The notes under the pieces are model-generated. The model was given only the letters and a program-made list of their open reading frames with translations. It searched no databases and was not told the origin of the DNA. Positions 45,307 to 54,832 of a stretch of DNA of 64,000 bases are shown in pieces. Every line of letters starts with the position of its first letter. Within the stretch, counting starts at the first letter, position 1. Source of the stretch: Helicobacter sp. 10-6591 (GTDB taxonomy: Bacteria; Campylobacterota; Campylobacteria; Campylobacterales; Helicobacteraceae); assembly GCF_003288805.1 (NCBI RefSeq), contig NZ_NHYK01000003.1, positions 1 through 64,000 on the forward strand, written 5' to 3'. Made by a program: the position numbers and the translations under genes.

Positions 45307-45942
45307 TCAAAAACCCTGCTTTATAAGAGAATCTTTCAATCTCAAGGCTTTCTCTCCAAAGTCTTGGCTAAATTCCTCAAAATGCGCGATTTTCACTCCA
45401 CAATACTGCAGAATAAAACTATCAAACTCCTCTTTATACGGGCTACTACACCCACTCACTACAAGCCCTAGAAGCTTAATGTCTTGTGCTAATAAAGCTT
45501 TGGTAGTAAGCAAGATATGATTTATGCCGCCCAGATAATAGCCCCCCACCAAGAGCACAGGAAGCTTATGGTGCAAGAGAAAGTCAATCATGCAGTTTTG
45601 GGAATCCAGCGGTGTATAAAGACCCCCTGCGGTCTCTATAAGTAGTCTTTCATGGGATTCTATTTCTGGCAGTGCAATATCTGCCATAGCATAGTCTTTG
45701 TTTTCAAGTTTCTTAGCAATATGTGGTGAGAGAGGGTTGTGTAAAGTTATAGCATTTGGATATATCTTGGTGTGTGGGGAAAGGAGGGATATGGTATCTC
45801 TATCTTGTGGTGAGCCTGCTTGGATAGGCTTGAAGTATGAAAAATTAAAGGCAAAGCAAAGCGCAGCACACACAGAAGTCTTACCGACACCAGTATGTGC
45901 CCCGACTACTGCTATATAAGGGAGATTAGAAATTATAGACAT
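45307..45942 (-). CDS. bioD: Dethiobiotin synthetase
   Basis: BioD closes the ureido ring of dethiobiotin with ATP and CO2. The 211-residue protein has the P-loop VVGAHTGVGKTSV, KPIQAG, and LIETAGGLYTPL, all characteristic. Its start overlaps the end of the outer membrane protein gene by 17 bp. The other biotin genes bioF, bioG and bioC are at 51341-53888, and bioA and bioB are not in the window. Confidence 0.94.
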   Translation of the reverse strand: MSIISNLPYIAVVGAHTGVGKTSVCAALCFAFNFSYFKPIQAGSPQDRDTISLLSPHTKIYPNAITLHNPLSPHIAKKLENKDYAMADIALPEIESHERLLIETAGGLYTPLDSQNCMIDFLLHHKLPVLLVGGYYLGGINHILLTTKALLAQDIKLLGLVVSGCSSPYKEEFDSFILQYCGVKIAHFEEFSQDFGEKALRLKDSLIKQGF

Positions 45943-46681
45943 AGCTCATATAAAAGCTATGTAGGCGTCTCATTGTGGTTGTAGTGGTCATAGGAGCTTG
46001 TGAAAGTTGCGCCGCCATACCATTAAATTTTGATAACAAAGGCGAAGGCCCGCTGCCTTTAAATATTTCAGCATCGAGTATATGGAATTTCACCCCAAAC
46101 TCTACTCCATGACTTTGCTTGATCACGCCTCGGAATCCCAGGTTTATTATCGTTTGGAAATTAAACAAGGATTCTTGTCCGCTTGGCTTGTATTCCTTGC
46201 CATTTGCTATCCACGTTTCTGCTCCTATGCCTACGCCTACAAAGACACCAAAGCTATGGTCATCATTCACAACGAAGTTACGCAAAAAATCAGTACCTAC
46301 CCCATAATCGACAACATGAGTGTAATATCCCTTCCCAGTGCCTATAAATATAGAATTTGTATCGATCTGTGGTTGTTGTTGGCCAAACCGTCTAAATGCA
46401 TCTGCTTTGACATCTTGCATCTTGCCATAGCTGTATCCGCCATACAGATACCAGCGCATACCATACTTCTTGCTTTCACCAAAGAAAGTTTTGTATCCAG
46501 CCTTGAGCATAAATCCCGGCAAATTATTGCTCGCTAAGATTTTGCCTATTGGCTGAACGTCTTGCGTAAATTCTGTGTAAGAACTTCCTACATCAATCCC
46601 AATATACCCGCCTTTCTCTTCACTAAAAACACAACTTGTAATTAAGGCAAACAAACTAAAAACTCTCAAATAAGCTCTCAT
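45926..46681 (-). CDS. Helicobacter outer membrane beta-barrel protein
   Basis: The 251-residue protein has a signal peptide (about 1-20), aromatic beta strands throughout (GYIGIDVGSSYTEFTQ, YLYGGYSYG) and a terminal FYMSYVYNF typical of Helicobacter OMPs. It is small for the Hop family and resembles the Hof/HP_OMP class. Its ligand or role is not known. It overlaps bioD by 17 bp and has a palindrome in its upstream region. Confidence 0.8.
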   Translation of the reverse strand: MRAYLRVFSLFALITSCVFSEEKGGYIGIDVGSSYTEFTQDVQPIGKILASNNLPGFMLKAGYKTFFGESKKYGMRWYLYGGYSYGKMQDVKADAFRRFGQQQPQIDTNSIFIGTGKGYYTHVVDYGVGTDFLRNFVVNDDHSFGVFVGVGIGAETWIANGKEYKPSGQESLFNFQTIINLGFRGVIKQSHGVEFGVKFHILDAEIFKGSGPSPLLSKFNGMAAQLSQAPMTTTTTMRRLHSFYMSYVYNF

Positions 46682-46722
46682 TTCTACTCCTTTTTTTAAA
46701 GATGGCTTATGTTTGGGCTATT

Positions 46723-46739
46723 TGATTTTATCAAAATCA
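46723..46739. promoter_or_regulatory. Palindrome between the OMP gene and alaS
   Basis: TGATTTT-ATC-AAAATCA is a perfect 7-bp inverted repeat in the divergent promoter region, 42 bp upstream of the OMP start. It could be an operator. AT-rich inverted repeats arise easily by chance in this genome. Confidence 0.3.
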
Positions 46740-46848
46740 ATAAAAACCCGTGATTATAAGCAAATTTTTGAGGATTTTGTGTAATTTTTGGCATGCATTA
46801 AGATAAAATCCACGAATTTAATACATCACTAAAAGGCTCCTAGCATTA

Positions 46849-49512
46849 ATGAATCTCCGTCAATCTTATCTTGAGTTTTTTGCAAAAAAGGGACATAAGA
46901 TCTATTCTTCTATTCCATTAGTTCCAGATGATTCTAGTTTGCTTTTTACCAATGCGGGAATGGTGGGGTTTAAAGATATTTTTACAGGCAAGATTCCTAT
47001 TCCCATCCCTCCTAGGGCCACAAGTGCGCAGTTGTGTATGCGAGCTGGTGGCAAACATAATGACCTAGAAAATGTCGGTTATACTGCACGGCACCACACA
47101 CTTTTTGAAATGCTGGGGAACTTTAGCTTTGGCGATTACTTCAAAAGAGAGGCGATCGCCTTCTCATGGGAATTTGTGACAGAAATACTAGGATTTGATA
47201 AGAATGTGCTGTATGTCACAATCCATGAAAGCGATGATGAGGCTTACAGATTCTGGTGTGAGCATGTAGAACCAAGTCGTATCAAAAGAATGGGCGATAA
47301 GGACAATTTCTGGCAGATGGGTGATAGCGGACCTTGTGGTCCTTGTAGCGAGATTTATGTCGATCAGGGAGAGAAGTATTTCCATTCAAGTGAGGATTAT
47401 TTAGGTGGTGATGGGGACAGATTCTTAGAGATTTGGAATCTTGTGTTTATGCAATATGAGCAGAAAGATGGTGTAAGAACTCCCTTACCAAAGCCTAGTA
47501 TTGATACAGGCATGGGATTAGAGCGCGTCATAGCATTGCTCGAAGGTAAGCTCAATAATTTTGACACCAGCCTTTTTGCCCCACTTATGCAAGTGATAGA
47601 AAAACTTACCAATCTTAACTATTACCACGATGATATGCTGCTCAATAACACAGTAGCCCTTACTCCCTCCTCATTAGATGAAACAAAAAAGAGAATAGCG
47701 AGCTTTCGCGTAATAGCAGACCATGCTAGAGCAGTCACATTTTTACTTGCGCAAGGTGTGAATTTTGACAAAGAAGGGCGTGGTTATGTGCTTCGTAGAA
47801 TCTTGCGTCGCGCCATCCGGCATGGGTATTTGCTAGGTTTAAGAGAAGCATTTGTGTATGAAGTCGTAAATGCAGTTTGCGAATCTATGGGGCAGCATTA
47901 CACCTATTTGCTCGAACGCAAAGACTTTATCAAAGAACAATGCAAAACCGAGGAAGTACGATTCCTTGAAACCATAGAATCTGGTATGGAGCTTTTTAAT
48001 GCTGAGTTGCAAAAGACGCAAAAAATCTTTAGCGGTGAGGTGGCTTTTAGACTCTATGATACCTTTGGTTTCCCGCTCGATCTCACCCAAGATATGCTTA
48101 AAGAGAGAAATCTCACCCTAGACACACAGACATTTAACTTGCATATGGACGCACAAAAATCGCGCTCAAAAGCAAGCTGGAAAGGCTCTGGTGATGACTC
48201 CAAACAAGGCGATTTTAAATGGCTTTTAAACAAATACAGCGGACTGGAAAATTTTGTAGGTTATGAACATACAGAGAGCGAAGTGGAAGTTTTGGAAATT
48301 TTGGATTCCCACTTCAAGCCCTTAGATTCGCTCCAGGCTCACGAACTTGGCTATGTGCTTTTAGATAAGACGCCTTTTTATCCCCAAAGCGGAGGGGCAA
48401 TTGGCGATCAAGGAGAATTGCATAAAGGCAAGCTACACCAATTAAAAGATTCCAAACCTCTTGCTCAAATAAAAGACACACAAAAATATTTTGGACTTAA
48501 TTTAAGTCGTATAGAACTACTGCAAGGGAATCTCAAAGTAGGAGATAAACTGAGTGCACTTGTATGGAAAGAAAGACAAGAGATAGCCAAGCACCATTCT
48601 GCTACGCATTTATTGCATTTTGCATTACGCAAGATTTTAGGAGAGCATATTACACAAGCAGGAAGCCTTGTAGAGCCTAACCGCTTGCGTTTTGACTTCT
48701 CTCACCCTAAACCTTTAAGCGAACAAGAATTAGAAAACATACAAGAACTCGTCAATCGCCAAATTTGCGCAAACCTGCCCCAAATCTGTGAATCTATGAG
48801 CATCACACAAGCCAAATCAAAGGGCGCGATGGCTCTTTTTGGCGAAAAGTACGGAGAGGTTGTACGAGTAGTGAGTTTTGGAGATTCTGTTGAATTATGC
48901 GGGGGGATACATGTAGAGCACTCTGCAGAGATTGGCAGCTTTTATATCACCAAAGAAAGCGGAGTGAGCAGCGGTGTGCGTAGAATTGAAGCAGTATGCG
49001 GTAAGGCTGCTTATCTCTATGGCAAGAGCGCACTAGATACAATCAGACTTGCAAAACAATCGCTCAAATCACAAGATTTACTACAAGGTATTCAAAAACT
49101 CAAAACACAAATTGAACAAATCAAATCCCACACAAACAAATCCAAAGCGAGTGTGAAAACTCTTGGATTCCAAGAAATCCAAGGGATAAAGCTTATTATC
49201 GCAAAGCTAGAGGACACATCTAATGCACAAGCAAAGAGTATGATTGATGAGGCCAAAAACCAAAACCAAAAAGTAGCCATTTTGCTTATTGCACAATCTC
49301 AAGACAAAATATCTTTAAGCGCTGGAGTAAGAGGCATAGAATCTCTAAAAGCTAATATATGGATCAAAGAAGTAGCACAGATTCTAGGTGGTAGTGGCGG
49401 AGGTAGAGGCGACTTTGCGACTGCAGGCGGAAAAGACATTACGAAAATAGATTCTGCTTTAAAGCTAGCAAGAGAAATAGCTTTAGACGCTTTCTCAACC
49501 AAAACGCTTTGA
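46849..49512 (+). CDS. alaS: Alanyl-tRNA synthetase
   Basis: The class II synthetase charges and edits tRNA-Ala. The 887-residue protein has the catalytic motifs [16 protein letters not shown] and [11 protein letters not shown], the editing-site HHSATHLLH with its partner CGGIHVEH, and the C-Ala domain ending [16 protein letters not shown]. It is slightly longer than the H. pylori enzyme because of a longer central linker. The gene is single and followed by a convergent hydrolase. Confidence 0.97.
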   Translation: MNLRQSYLEFFAKKGHKIYSSIPLVPDDSSLLFTNAGMVGFKDIFTGKIPIPIPPRATSAQLCMRAGGKHNDLENVGYTARHHTLFEMLGNFSFGDYFKREAIAFSWEFVTEILGFDKNVLYVTIHESDDEAYRFWCEHVEPSRIKRMGDKDNFWQMGDSGPCGPCSEIYVDQGEKYFHSSEDYLGGDGDRFLEIWNLVFMQYEQKDGVRTPLPKPSIDTGMGLERVIALLEGKLNNFDTSLFAPLMQVIEKLTNLNYYHDDMLLNNTVALTPSSLDETKKRIASFRVIADHARAVTFLLAQGVNFDKEGRGYVLRRILRRAIRHGYLLGLREAFVYEVVNAVCESMGQHYTYLLERKDFIKEQCKTEEVRFLETIESGMELFNAELQKTQKIFSGEVAFRLYDTFGFPLDLTQDMLKERNLTLDTQTFNLHMDAQKSRSKASWKGSGDDSKQGDFKWLLNKYSGLENFVGYEHTESEVEVLEILDSHFKPLDSLQAHELGYVLLDKTPFYPQSGGAIGDQGELHKGKLHQLKDSKPLAQIKDTQKYFGLNLSRIELLQGNLKVGDKLSALVWKERQEIAKHHSATHLLHFALRKILGEHITQAGSLVEPNRLRFDFSHPKPLSEQELENIQELVNRQICANLPQICESMSITQAKSKGAMALFGEKYGEVVRVVSFGDSVELCGGIHVEHSAEIGSFYITKESGVSSGVRRIEAVCGKAAYLYGKSALDTIRLAKQSLKSQDLLQGIQKLKTQIEQIKSHTNKSKASVKTLGFQEIQGIKLIIAKLEDTSNAQAKSMIDEAKNQNQKVAILLIAQSQDKISLSAGVRGIESLKANIWIKEVAQILGGSGGGRGDFATAGGKDITKIDSALKLAREIALDAFSTKTL

Positions 49513-49527
49513 TCTATAGGCTGAATC

Positions 49528-50130
49528 TTACAGCCAATTTTCAACATTTCTCTGTTCATCTCCTAGTCTGGTGCTTTTTCCATGTCCAGGATAGGCTAAG
49601 AGATTTTCAAACCTTTGGATATCTCTAAATCGCAAGAGTGATTCTCTCATATCCTGAGCGTTTGAATATGCAAAATCACTCCTGCCTATACAACCACGAA
49701 AAATAAAATCCCCGCTAAAAACACAATTATTAATCTCCACCATACAACAACCCGGCGTATGCCCAGGAAAATGGTGGAAGGTGATAAGAAGATCTGCTAG
49801 TTCTATATCTTGGGAGCTTTTGTCTGCTTGTATTTCAAAATCTGGCGTGCTTAGTGGCATTCCAAGTCCAAACACATCACTTTTAAGCAAAAAGCTATCT
49901 TTTTGGTGGCAAAAAATCTTAGCTTTTGGATAAAGCCTCTTTACTAAACTATTATCCCATATATGATCAAAATGCCCATGTGTATTTAGAATAGCTATCA
50001 CATTATTGCACTGCTCTTGTATCCATTGGCTTGCTCCAACTCCTGGATCTAGAACGACTTGACCTTGAGCAAACTTTAAGATATAGCAATTGGTTTTGTA
50101 TTCGCCAAAAGGTTTTTTGAGAATCTGCAT
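49528..50130 (-). CDS. Metallo-beta-lactamase-fold hydrolase (glyoxalase II-like)
   Basis: The 200-residue protein shows the zinc motif NTHGHFDHI, then FHHFPGHTPGC, FSGDFIFRGCIGR and AYPGHG, the pattern of small glyoxalase II-like and rhodanese-linked hydrolases. It probably hydrolyses a thioester such as S-lactoyl compounds; these bacteria lack a classical glutathione system, so the substrate is open. Convergent with alaS, with a 15-bp gap. Confidence 0.85.
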   Translation of the reverse strand: MQILKKPFGEYKTNCYILKFAQGQVVLDPGVGASQWIQEQCNNVIAILNTHGHFDHIWDNSLVKRLYPKAKIFCHQKDSFLLKSDVFGLGMPLSTPDFEIQADKSSQDIELADLLITFHHFPGHTPGCCMVEINNCVFSGDFIFRGCIGRSDFAYSNAQDMRESLLRFRDIQRFENLLAYPGHGKSTRLGDEQRNVENWL

Positions 50131-50237
50131 AGAAAATCCTAAATAGTGAGATAGGGGATTCTAACACCAAAGATAGCAACAAATAAAAACCTGTTAGAAT
50201 CCCACGTCCATACAAAAAAAGCACCAAAGATACAAAT

Positions 50238-51344
50238 TTGAAACAACTACTTTATTCTCTTTTGGTATGTATTTGCACGATGTGGGGTGTGGATTCCCAA
50301 AAATTGCAAAACAGGTTTTTAAAGCATGTTTCTTTGCAAACAGAACTCACAAAAGATTCTCTGCAAATAGGAGAGCAAGCAGTCTATCGCATACGATTAG
50401 AAATCGACAAGGAATTTTTCCAATCCCTAGAAACACTTCATATATCTAAGCTGTGGCTCCAATTTGCTGAGGTCTATGAAGTCCAAAGGATAGAGGCCCA
50501 AAGCTTTATAGATTTAAATTCACACGAAAAAATACTTTATGAAATAAGCTATGTTCTCTATCCTAAAAAGGCTGGGGATTTTGAGATTGCACCTTTAAAA
50601 ATTAGCCTAACTACAAAATCTCAAAGTTTTTCACTTGCTACAGACAAACTCCATTTCCGTGTCTTACCAAATGACCCTTTACTAGAAGCAATATCTGAAG
50701 ATTCCATCGTGCTTGTAGGCAAAAGCTCACTTAGCTCACGTATCCAAAACAAAAATGATTCTGGAGAGATTGTGCGCTATGAAGTAGTTTTGGGAAGTTA
50801 TGGTGATATTTTTGGGCTTGAGTTCATTCTTGGGATAGAAAATGCTAGTGTTTATGAAAATACATCTAAGCTCACCTCTGAGCGATTTGGCAAACTCTAT
50901 TGGCATACCTTAAAAAAGGAATTTGACATTGTGGCAAAGGAGAGCTATGAAATCCCCAGCTTTGAGGTCAAATACAGAGAAGATTCTACTCTCAAAACAC
51001 TCTCTACTTCGCAATTCTCCATCCATCTTTTAGAGCAGACAAAAGATACAACTATGATTCAAAAAAGCCACTCCTATATTCTCTTGCTTGTACTTTTGGT
51101 TATAGTAATTTTGGTTTGTCTTGGAATCTTGCTTAAAAAGAAAGATTACTTATTAAAATCTATAAAAAATGCAAACTCAAACAAAGAACTCTTAAGTCTA
51201 TTGCTCAAAAATCGCGCACAGGATTTGAGAACAAAACATTTTGTTAGGATTTTGGAGGAAGAAATCTACAAAAATAAATCTCTAATCTATGACAAAGTAA
51301 AACTTACAAAACTTGCAAAACACCTAAAAATGGATGACAAATGA
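50238..51344 (+). CDS. BatD-like periplasmic, membrane-anchored protein
   Basis: The 368-residue protein has a signal peptide, a predicted beta-sandwich periplasmic region (repeats such as EKILYEISYVLYPKKAGDFEI) and one membrane helix near 280-296 (SYILLLVLLVIVILVCLGIL), with a basic cytoplasmic tail. It resembles BatD proteins of the aerotolerance operon but is shorter, and no batA/batB genes adjoin it. The start is TTG 50238 with a weak ribosome site. It overlaps bioF by 4 bp, which looks like operon packing rather than functional linkage. Confidence 0.5.
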   Translation: MKQLLYSLLVCICTMWGVDSQKLQNRFLKHVSLQTELTKDSLQIGEQAVYRIRLEIDKEFFQSLETLHISKLWLQFAEVYEVQRIEAQSFIDLNSHEKILYEISYVLYPKKAGDFEIAPLKISLTTKSQSFSLATDKLHFRVLPNDPLLEAISEDSIVLVGKSSLSSRIQNKNDSGEIVRYEVVLGSYGDIFGLEFILGIENASVYENTSKLTSERFGKLYWHTLKKEFDIVAKESYEIPSFEVKYREDSTLKTLSTSQFSIHLLEQTKDTTMIQKSHSYILLLVLLVIVILVCLGILLKKKDYLLKSIKNANSNKELLSLLLKNRAQDLRTKHFVRILEEEIYKNKSLIYDKVKLTKLAKHLKMDDK

Positions 51345-52531
51345 ATAAATACCAGCAAAAACTTCTTGCTTTAGAATCCAGCGGAAACCTACGTGTATTA
51401 AATGACTTTGTGCATGAGGGAATCTATCTCAAGCCACTTACACCAAATGCGCCATATATCTTAAATTTCGCTTCAAACGACTACCTCTCGCTGAGCACAC
51501 AAAGTCAGGCATTTCTAAATTCTACTCTTGCCAAAGAAAACATACGATTTTCTAGCTCATCTTCGAGGCTTTTAAGCGGTGGATTTGACATCGCACAGAA
51601 ACTAGAAGCACTTCTAGAAAGTAAATTTGGCAAATCCTGCCTACTATTTAATAGCGGCTATAGCGCAAACATAGGACTTATGGAATCACTTGCCCGCTTG
51701 GAGCTTACACTGTTTTTACTTGATGAATTCGTGCATGCAAGTATTATCGATGGTATCAAGCTCTCAAGAGCGCACTTTAGGCGATATAAACATAATAATA
51801 TGCTTGACTTAGAGACAAAGATTCAGCAGCTTGCGCACAAATACCAACAGGTTATTGTCGTAACCGAGGCGCTGTTTTCTATGGAAGGAGATCTTGCCTT
51901 TTTGTTAGATATTGTGGCACTCAAAAAAAAGTATAAAAACGTCAAAATCTATCTTGATGAAGCCCATAGTATAGGGGCTTATGGGAATCTTGGCTTGGGG
52001 TTAGCAAAAGAGCTAGGGTGTGAGATTGGAATCGATTTTATCATGCTGGCCTTTGGCAAGGCTATCGCATCAGTTGGCGCATGTATATTGTGCGAAAAAG
52101 ATGCAAAGGAATATTTTGTCAATTCCGCTCGTAGTCTTATCTACTCCACTGCCCTGCCGCCGCTTAACATTGCATTTAGCTATTTTATTTTTCAAAAGCT
52201 TGCAGGTTTTAGCGCCCAAAGAGCGCGATTACAAGAGCTAAGTATGTATTTGAACAAGGAATTACATAGGTTATGCTCTGAATTTGAATCTTTGAGTGTT
52301 AGGGGTGATATGTACATCGTTTCGCTTATCTTAGAAAGCAATGAGCGCGTTCAAAATGCAAGCACAAAGCTCCTTTCCCATAATATTTATGCGCCCTCTA
52401 TCCGCTATCCTACTGTCCCAAAAAATACTGCGCGCTTGAGATTCTCACTCAATGCAGGGATGGATAAATCCCATATCACACAAACACTTGAAGTTTTAGA
52501 ATCATTCTTGCAACAAGAAAAACTTTCATGA
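51341..52531 (+). CDS. bioF: 8-amino-7-oxononanoate synthase
   Basis: BioF joins pimeloyl-ACP and alanine in biotin synthesis, using PLP. The 396-residue protein shows NFASNDYLSLS, EAHSIGAYGNLG with the active-site Asp region, and the PLP lysine in MLAFGKAIAS. It overlaps its neighbours by 4 bp on both sides and is followed by bioG and bioC, so the operon covers the last pimelate steps and the first ring step. Confidence 0.94.
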   Translation: MNKYQQKLLALESSGNLRVLNDFVHEGIYLKPLTPNAPYILNFASNDYLSLSTQSQAFLNSTLAKENIRFSSSSSRLLSGGFDIAQKLEALLESKFGKSCLLFNSGYSANIGLMESLARLELTLFLLDEFVHASIIDGIKLSRAHFRRYKHNNMLDLETKIQQLAHKYQQVIVVTEALFSMEGDLAFLLDIVALKKKYKNVKIYLDEAHSIGAYGNLGLGLAKELGCEIGIDFIMLAFGKAIASVGACILCEKDAKEYFVNSARSLIYSTALPPLNIAFSYFIFQKLAGFSAQRARLQELSMYLNKELHRLCSEFESLSVRGDMYIVSLILESNERVQNASTKLLSHNIYAPSIRYPTVPKNTARLRFSLNAGMDKSHITQTLEVLESFLQQEKLS

Positions 52532-53199
52532 AGCTCACCACTCTTTACAAAAACCCCACAAATTCCCAAGCTTTTGTGTTCGTGAGTGGATTTGGCTTTC
52601 TCCCAAATGCTTTTAGCATGTTAAGGATGCCTCATGGAGCAGATAGCTTCTTTCTCTTTGATTACACAGACTTTAGTAACACAGCTGAGATACAGCAGAT
52701 TCTGCGATGCTATAAGAGTCTCTCTATTGTCGCTTATTCTATGGGTGTGTGCGTAGCACATAGAATCTTTAGCACTCTTAATGTGAAAAGTGCTACTGCA
52801 ATCAATGGCACAATCTTTGGCATCCATGAGCATTTTGGGATCGCGCCAAAGATTTTCGCACTCACAAAGCGCAATTTCAACAGAGAGCAGTTCTTACAAG
52901 TTTGTTTTGAGAGCACACAAACTCCTAACCTTGAAATACTCTCTCCTATAGACACCCTAAAAAATGAACTTGATTCTCTTGAATCTTTTTGTAAAGAGAA
53001 AAATACTTCTACCATGAAGTGGGATAAGGTAATCATAAGTAGAACTGATAGAATCTTCCCTCTCAAAGCACAAAATGCAGCATGGGATATGTATAAAGAA
53101 AGCTACAAAAACTTGCAAATCCTCTACACAGATGCACCGCATTTTGTTTTTGACAACAAAGCATTATGGGAGGAACAATGCTTACACAAAGATTCCTAA
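52528..53199 (+). CDS. bioG: Pimeloyl-ACP methyl ester esterase BioG (DUF452)
   Basis: BioG releases pimeloyl-ACP from its methyl ester, the job BioH does in E. coli. The 223-residue protein has the alpha/beta-hydrolase nucleophile elbow AYSMGVCVA, an Asp near the middle (IISRTDRIFPL) and a likely catalytic His in TDAPHFVFD. The position between bioF and bioC fits. H. pylori uses the unrelated BioV instead. It overlaps bioF by 4 bp and bioC by 22 bp. Confidence 0.85.
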   Translation: MKLTTLYKNPTNSQAFVFVSGFGFLPNAFSMLRMPHGADSFFLFDYTDFSNTAEIQQILRCYKSLSIVAYSMGVCVAHRIFSTLNVKSATAINGTIFGIHEHFGIAPKIFALTKRNFNREQFLQVCFESTQTPNLEILSPIDTLKNELDSLESFCKEKNTSTMKWDKVIISRTDRIFPLKAQNAAWDMYKESYKNLQILYTDAPHFVFDNKALWEEQCLHKDS

Positions 53200-53888
53200 A
53201 ACGCGCACAAAGCTACCAAAACCACGCCATTGTGCAAAACAAAATGGCATCAGAGCTTATTGCGCTCCTTAGGCAAGTCTCTCATACAACAAATTTTGAG
53301 CGAGGTTTTGAATTTGGCGCTGCGCAAGGGGAATTTAGCAAGATCTTGCTTGAACATTTCACTTTCCAATCACTACTTTGCAATGACATCAACAACTATG
53401 CCCAAAGCTTTGTAGGGCTTACAAAAGTTGATTTTGCATGCTTTGATATGAATGATGCACCAAAGATTCTCAAAAATTTCACTTTTGACCTCATCACTTC
53501 TAATGCATGCTTGCAATGGCTCAAGCAAAGAGAGGTTTTGAGTTTTCTGCCTAGCATTTTGGAATCTGGAGGGATTTTAGCACTCTCGAGTTTTGGCAAA
53601 CGCAACCTGTGGCAGATTAAGCAAATATGCAACGTCGGACTTGGATATCTTGAACTAGAGGATTACCAAAATATACTCGCACCTTGCAAAATACTCCATC
53701 TGAGCACACAGCAATACAATTTGCAATTTTCAAACGCGCTTGAAGCATTCAGGCATCTATCCTTAAGCGGTGTAAATGCAATAGAAAAAGGCTTTTTTCT
53801 GAGTAAAAAAATCTTACAAGAGTTTGAAGCCCGTTATAACAATACGCTTACTTATGAAAGCGTGCTAGTACTTGCACGAAAATACTAA
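53178..53888 (+). CDS. bioC: Malonyl-ACP O-methyltransferase BioC
   Basis: BioC methylates malonyl-ACP to prime pimelate synthesis. The 236-residue protein has the SAM-binding GFEFGAAQGEFSKILLE, FDLITSNACLQWL and a BioC-like start (RFLKRAQSYQNHAIVQNKMA). ATG 53178 is chosen because GGGAGGA lies 4 bases upstream; the gene overlaps bioG by 22 bp. It overlaps the convergent transporter gene by 4 bp. Confidence 0.9.
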   Translation: MLTQRFLKRAQSYQNHAIVQNKMASELIALLRQVSHTTNFERGFEFGAAQGEFSKILLEHFTFQSLLCNDINNYAQSFVGLTKVDFACFDMNDAPKILKNFTFDLITSNACLQWLKQREVLSFLPSILESGGILALSSFGKRNLWQIKQICNVGLGYLELEDYQNILAPCKILHLSTQQYNLQFSNALEAFRHLSLSGVNAIEKGFFLSKKILQEFEARYNNTLTYESVLVLARKY

Positions 53889-54802
53889 TTATCTGTCTTG
53901 CCAATTGCCCTAAAATCTCTCAAAAATATCGGCAATCCTATGCCAATGCCAGATACGATGACCAAAACCATTCCAAAAATCGTGGTGATACTCAAATAGT
54001 CTCCGAAAAAGATTCCAATAAATGCACTAAAAACGATACGAGTATAATCGATTGGAGCTACAATCCCAGCAGGAGCTAACAAAAAGGCTTTTGTGAGAAA
54101 ATATTGCCCAAGAGTACCAAAGAGTCCTAGAAGCAGGATATAAAACCACTCCTGCATATTAGGCATAGCCCAAAGCATGCTCTGCTGTCCATACATACCA
54201 AACTCTACTAGCATAATAAGCACACTCACGACACTCATACTAATCCCAAAACTTAAGACAATCACATTACTATGGAAATATTCTCGCAAAGAGCTTAAAG
54301 TCATATATGCAAGAGCCACACTTAGCGCACTAAAGATTCCAAGTACGATATTTAGCGGTGGGATAGAATTCAAATGCGGATCACAAATAAACACAATTCC
54401 AACAAATCCTAAAAGAGTAAATAACAAAATATTTGCTCCTGTCTTTTCTTTCAAAAAGAACATCGAAATAAGCACAATGAAAATTGGGCTAGACTGCTTA
54501 AAAGTGCTTGCGACCCCTAGTGGGATCTCTCCGATATTGTAAAAAAATGCAAGCATGCCAAAACCACCAAAAAGCGAACGTAACACTAAATTTCCCCAAC
54601 CACCTTTTTTATAAGTAGCAGTTGGTGGCTTATAAATCAGCATACTAGCCACAAGCACAGCCATCACAAAAGATCGAAAAAATATAATCTCAATAGAACT
54701 CATACTAGAAGAAAGCAATTTCACGCAGCCATTCATCAACGCAAAGAAAAATGATGAAACCAGCATGCTAAAGATTCCCATACTAAGATTTGAATAAACC
54801 AC
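53885..54802 (-). CDS. EamA/DMT-family transporter
   Basis: The 305-residue inner membrane protein has ten hydrophobic helices in two EamA repeats, with short loops (SIEIIFFRSF, FGGFGMLAFFYNI, GTLGQYFLTKAFLLAPA). Such proteins export metabolites or amino acids; the substrate is unknown. GTG 54802 is chosen as start because AAGGAGG lies 4 bases upstream. It is convergent with bioC and overlaps it by 4 bp. Confidence 0.85.
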   Translation of the reverse strand: MVYSNLSMGIFSMLVSSFFFALMNGCVKLLSSSMSSIEIIFFRSFVMAVLVASMLIYKPPTATYKKGGWGNLVLRSLFGGFGMLAFFYNIGEIPLGVASTFKQSSPIFIVLISMFFLKEKTGANILLFTLLGFVGIVFICDPHLNSIPPLNIVLGIFSALSVALAYMTLSSLREYFHSNVIVLSFGISMSVVSVLIMLVEFGMYGQQSMLWAMPNMQEWFYILLLGLFGTLGQYFLTKAFLLAPAGIVAPIDYTRIVFSAFIGIFFGDYLSITTIFGMVLVIVSGIGIGLPIFLRDFRAIGKTDN

Positions 54803-54832
54803 GATACCTCCTTACACAGGCGCAAGTGAGTG

